Positions 22,169 to 23,845 of a DNA stretch of 23,845 nucleotides are shown piece by piece. Both the position numbers and the translations under genes were made by a program. The first letter of the stretch is position 1. Each line of letters starts with the position of its first letter. The notes beneath the pieces are model-generated. The model did no database searches. It saw nothing but the letters and a program-made list of their open reading frames with translations, and had not been told where the DNA came from. The DNA comes from JBBDMW01 sp040878005 (GTDB lineage Bacteria > Chloroflexota > Dehalococcoidia > Lucifugimonadales > Lucifugimonadaceae). The stretch covers positions 1 through 23,845 of the forward strand of contig JBBDMW010000031.1 in the NCBI GenBank assembly GCA_040878005.1. Direction: 5' to 3'.

Positions 22169-23182
22169 ATGTCAATCAAACCCGCAACCGCTGAAACTGT
22201 TTACGAGCCGGTGCCCGGCTGGGCGAAGATCCCGCATGGCTATTGGCTGAAGGAAGCGACATCGGTCGCTGTCGACTCCCAGGACCGCGTGTACGTCTTT
22301 AACCGGGGCAACATGCCGATGCTGGTGTTCGACCCGGACGGCAACCTTGTGGACCACTGGGGCAATGACAAGCCGTGGGGCGATGTCGTAATCCGCACTG
22401 ACCCGTACGGCAACAAGCTCCAGTTCTGGAACACGTGGTTCCAGCGGCCGCACGCAGTATCGTTCGATAAGGACGACAATCTGTGGCTGGTGGATGACGT
22501 TGGGCACCAGGTGCTCAAGGCGGACCGCAAGGGCAACATCCTGATGACCATAGGTTCCGGTGAGCCGGCGCCTCGACAGAGCGGTGGCATGTTCAACCGG
22601 CCCACGGACGTTGCGGTGTCACCCACGACCGGCGAAGTGTTCATCTCAGACGGATACGGCAACTCACGTGTCCACAGGCTGGACAGGGACGGCAATCACA
22701 TCCTGTCGTTTGGCGAACCTGGCACGGACCCCGGCCAGTTCAGCCTGCCTCACAACCTGGCGCTGGTGGGCGAGGACATGCTTGCCGTATGCGACCGTGA
22801 GAATCACCGTGTGCAGATGTTCACCATTGATGGCGAGTTTGTCAGGCAGTGGCATGTCCACAAGGCAGTGGCGGTATTCGCGGGAAGGGACGGTGATGCC
22901 AACCTGTACGTGGCAGAGCAGGGTCCGCCACCGGTGCAACGAGGCGTGCCGAACCTGGGCCAGCGAGTGTCTATCTACACGCGCGACGGCCAGTTGGTTA
23001 AAAGGTTCGGCAACCCTCTGCCGGGCGAGGAGCCTGACCAGTTCCTGTGGCCGCACAGTGTGTCAGTAGACTCAAGGGGCGACGTATATGTGGCAGAGGT
23101 GTCGTTCGTGGAGGTTGGCCGGCACCTGGACCCGCCGCGAGAGATGGCCAGCCTTCGCAAGTGGCGCAGAGTCAGCGGCTAA
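22169..23182 (+). CDS. NHL-repeat six-bladed beta-propeller protein (peptidylglycine lyase-like)
   Basis: A 337-residue propeller built from NHL-type blades, roughly at 24-65, 90-131, 142-183, 192-229, a middle blade and 290-325. Typical blade sequences are SVAVDSQDRVYVFNRG, FNRPTDVAVSPTTGEVFISD and LWPHSVSVDSRGDVYVAEV. The arrangement resembles the lyase domain of peptidylglycine alpha-amidating enzymes, which shares this fold, but bacterial members are of unknown function and may simply bind ligands or act as lactonase-like hydrolases. There is no signal peptide, which is unusual for this group and suggests a cytosolic role. The ATG at 22169 follows a weak AAGAGAAAC. It converges with the membrane-anchored protein gene downstream. 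Confidence 0.88.
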   Translation: MSIKPATAETVYEPVPGWAKIPHGYWLKEATSVAVDSQDRVYVFNRGNMPMLVFDPDGNLVDHWGNDKPWGDVVIRTDPYGNKLQFWNTWFQRPHAVSFDKDDNLWLVDDVGHQVLKADRKGNILMTIGSGEPAPRQSGGMFNRPTDVAVSPTTGEVFISDGYGNSRVHRLDRDGNHILSFGEPGTDPGQFSLPHNLALVGEDMLAVCDRENHRVQMFTIDGEFVRQWHVHKAVAVFAGRDGDANLYVAEQGPPPVQRGVPNLGQRVSIYTRDGQLVKRFGNPLPGEEPDQFLWPHSVSVDSRGDVYVAEVSFVEVGRHLDPPREMASLRKWRRVSG

Positions 23183-23235
23183 GCGCACTTCACGCTGCCC
23201 GGGTGTCAGGCGTAAGACCACGCTGCAAGGTGCGG

Positions 23236-23706
23236 TCATCTCCCGCCCGGCCAGAGGCGTTGATGATCATCCCTCTCCCGGTCCCCGGAGGTGTAGAGCG
23301 GCCAAGTGCCAGAGTAATCCTCATAGCCCGCAATCAGCCAGCGCCCACCAACTCGTTCCAGGCTCAGCCGGTGCATGGCGGTCTGCCCAGACTCCAACTC
23401 AAGCCGCGAATGCGAAACGGCACTGTCGCCGAGGAAATTCGTTTGGACAGCATAATCAAGGATTCTCTCACTGCCAGGGCTGGTTGCCTGTGCCCGGTTG
23501 ATGAAATCTTCTTTGCTTTGCCCTGCGCGCAATGACTCAGAAGCCAGGTTCCACATGCGGCTGTAGTCACCTGAATACACAGCGCGTTCATAGTCCATCA
23601 CGGCTCCGGGCGCACCCAGGCCTGATCCTGCCTGCGTGATCACGACAAATCCGGCGAGGCCGACGAGGCCAATGAGCAGCGATGCGACCCTGATACGGTC
23701 GAGCAT
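23236..23706 (-). CDS. Membrane-anchored NTF2-like protein of unknown function
   Basis: A 156-residue protein with one N-terminal membrane helix (about 5-24, VASLLIGLVGLAGFVVI) and a small outer domain. The latter has the pattern of NTF2-like/DUF4878-type folds: a helix around MDYERAVYSGDYSRMWNLAS (37-56), then beta strands ending in VGGRWLIAGYEDY. Such domains often bind small ligands or act as extracellular sensors; nothing more can be said. The ATG at 23706 has GAGGGA about five bases upstream on the minus strand, better than the start 33 bases further out. It converges with the NHL gene. Confidence 0.75.
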   Translation of the reverse strand: MLDRIRVASLLIGLVGLAGFVVITQAGSGLGAPGAVMDYERAVYSGDYSRMWNLASESLRAGQSKEDFINRAQATSPGSERILDYAVQTNFLGDSAVSHSRLELESGQTAMHRLSLERVGGRWLIAGYEDYSGTWPLYTSGDRERDDHQRLWPGGR

Positions 23707-23772
23707 GTGATTCCCTCGGTTCCCAACCCAAACTATCACGTCGTGGTGAAAATGCTCAACCTACTGGCCATC

Positions 23773-23845
23773 CTAGAAGTCCACAGCCATCGGCAACGCA
23801 GTTCGCCCCCATTCGGACAGGTCGCCCGAGGTGGGCTGGTACTTG
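23773..23845 (-). CDS. 3' end of an unidentified gene (partial)
   Basis: On the minus strand an open frame enters from the right edge and stops at TAG (23775-23773). The visible 23 residues (KYQPTSGDLSEWGRTALPM then AVDF) read like a genuine C-terminus, with Trp and no low-complexity sequence. No family can be named safely. It would lie upstream of the NTF2-like gene on the same strand, 66 bases away. Confidence 0.45.
   Translation of the reverse strand, partial: KYQPTSGDLSEWGRTALPMAVDF

Noticed and set aside
23047..23535. Plus-strand frame covering the NHL gene end and the convergent downstream gene
   Set aside because: It overlaps both convergent genes, has no domain and is Pro/Arg-rich as expected for a shadow frame.
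1..23845. CRISPR array, insertion sequence, rRNA genes
   Set aside because: No regularly spaced repeats, no transposase-like frame and no rRNA-like sequence were seen on reading the window.

Overview
The window is a GC-rich bacterial chromosome segment, densely packed with housekeeping genes on both strands. The best taxonomic guess is Chloroflexota, in the SAR202/Dehalococcoidia neighbourhood. The reasons are a giant membrane protein carrying the YYYxG (DUF2298, 'Chlor_Arch_YYY') domain known mainly from Chloroflexi and archaea, the long-form hibernation factor, the long RecG, and the fakA-fakB-recG cluster next to rpmB. This is inference from protein families; no rRNA or other phylogenetic marker is present.

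Layout. 1-66: tail of an unidentified gene. 97-1486: divergent comF-family phosphoribosyltransferase (-) and long ribosome hibernation factor hpf (+), closed by a perfect bidirectional terminator hairpin. 1537-5835 (-): a roughly 1430-residue fusion of a GT-C/PMT-type glycosyltransferase with a YYY-domain membrane protein. 5836-6274: a 439-base divergent intergenic region. 6275-8944 (+): an M16 zinc protease and argG. 8945-10882 (+): an AT-rich island with two overlapping genes, an SMC/OLD-like AAA ATPase and a TOPRIM-like DUF4276 protein. 10883-13473 (+): argH, a small lipoprotein and rpe. 13595-13777 (-): rpmB. 14000-19188 (+): fakA, fakB (DegV) and recG. 19249-20013 (+): an NAD-dependent epimerase. 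20074-21480 (-): a lipoprotein cytochrome c and a short-chain dehydrogenase. 21703-23182 (+): a DUF4260 membrane protein and a cytosolic NHL propeller protein. 23236-23845 (-): a membrane-anchored NTF2-like protein and the tail of another gene.

How the genes work together. argG and argH catalyse the last two steps of arginine synthesis and would be adjacent without the island. FakA and FakB together form a fatty acid kinase that activates fatty acids for membrane lipid synthesis; they sit close to recG, as in Firmicutes. HPF and L28 are ribosomal functions.

The most interesting element is the AT-rich ATPase + DUF4276 pair wedged between argG and argH. Its composition is foreign to its neighbours, the two genes overlap by four bases, and the ATPase-plus-TOPRIM logic matches known phage-defence pairs and fusions (AbiL, PARIS, OLD, Gabija). 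I read it as a candidate two-gene defence module of a less characterised subtype. The argH reading frame starts 12 bases after its stop codon, with an atypical N-terminus and no visible ribosome binding site.
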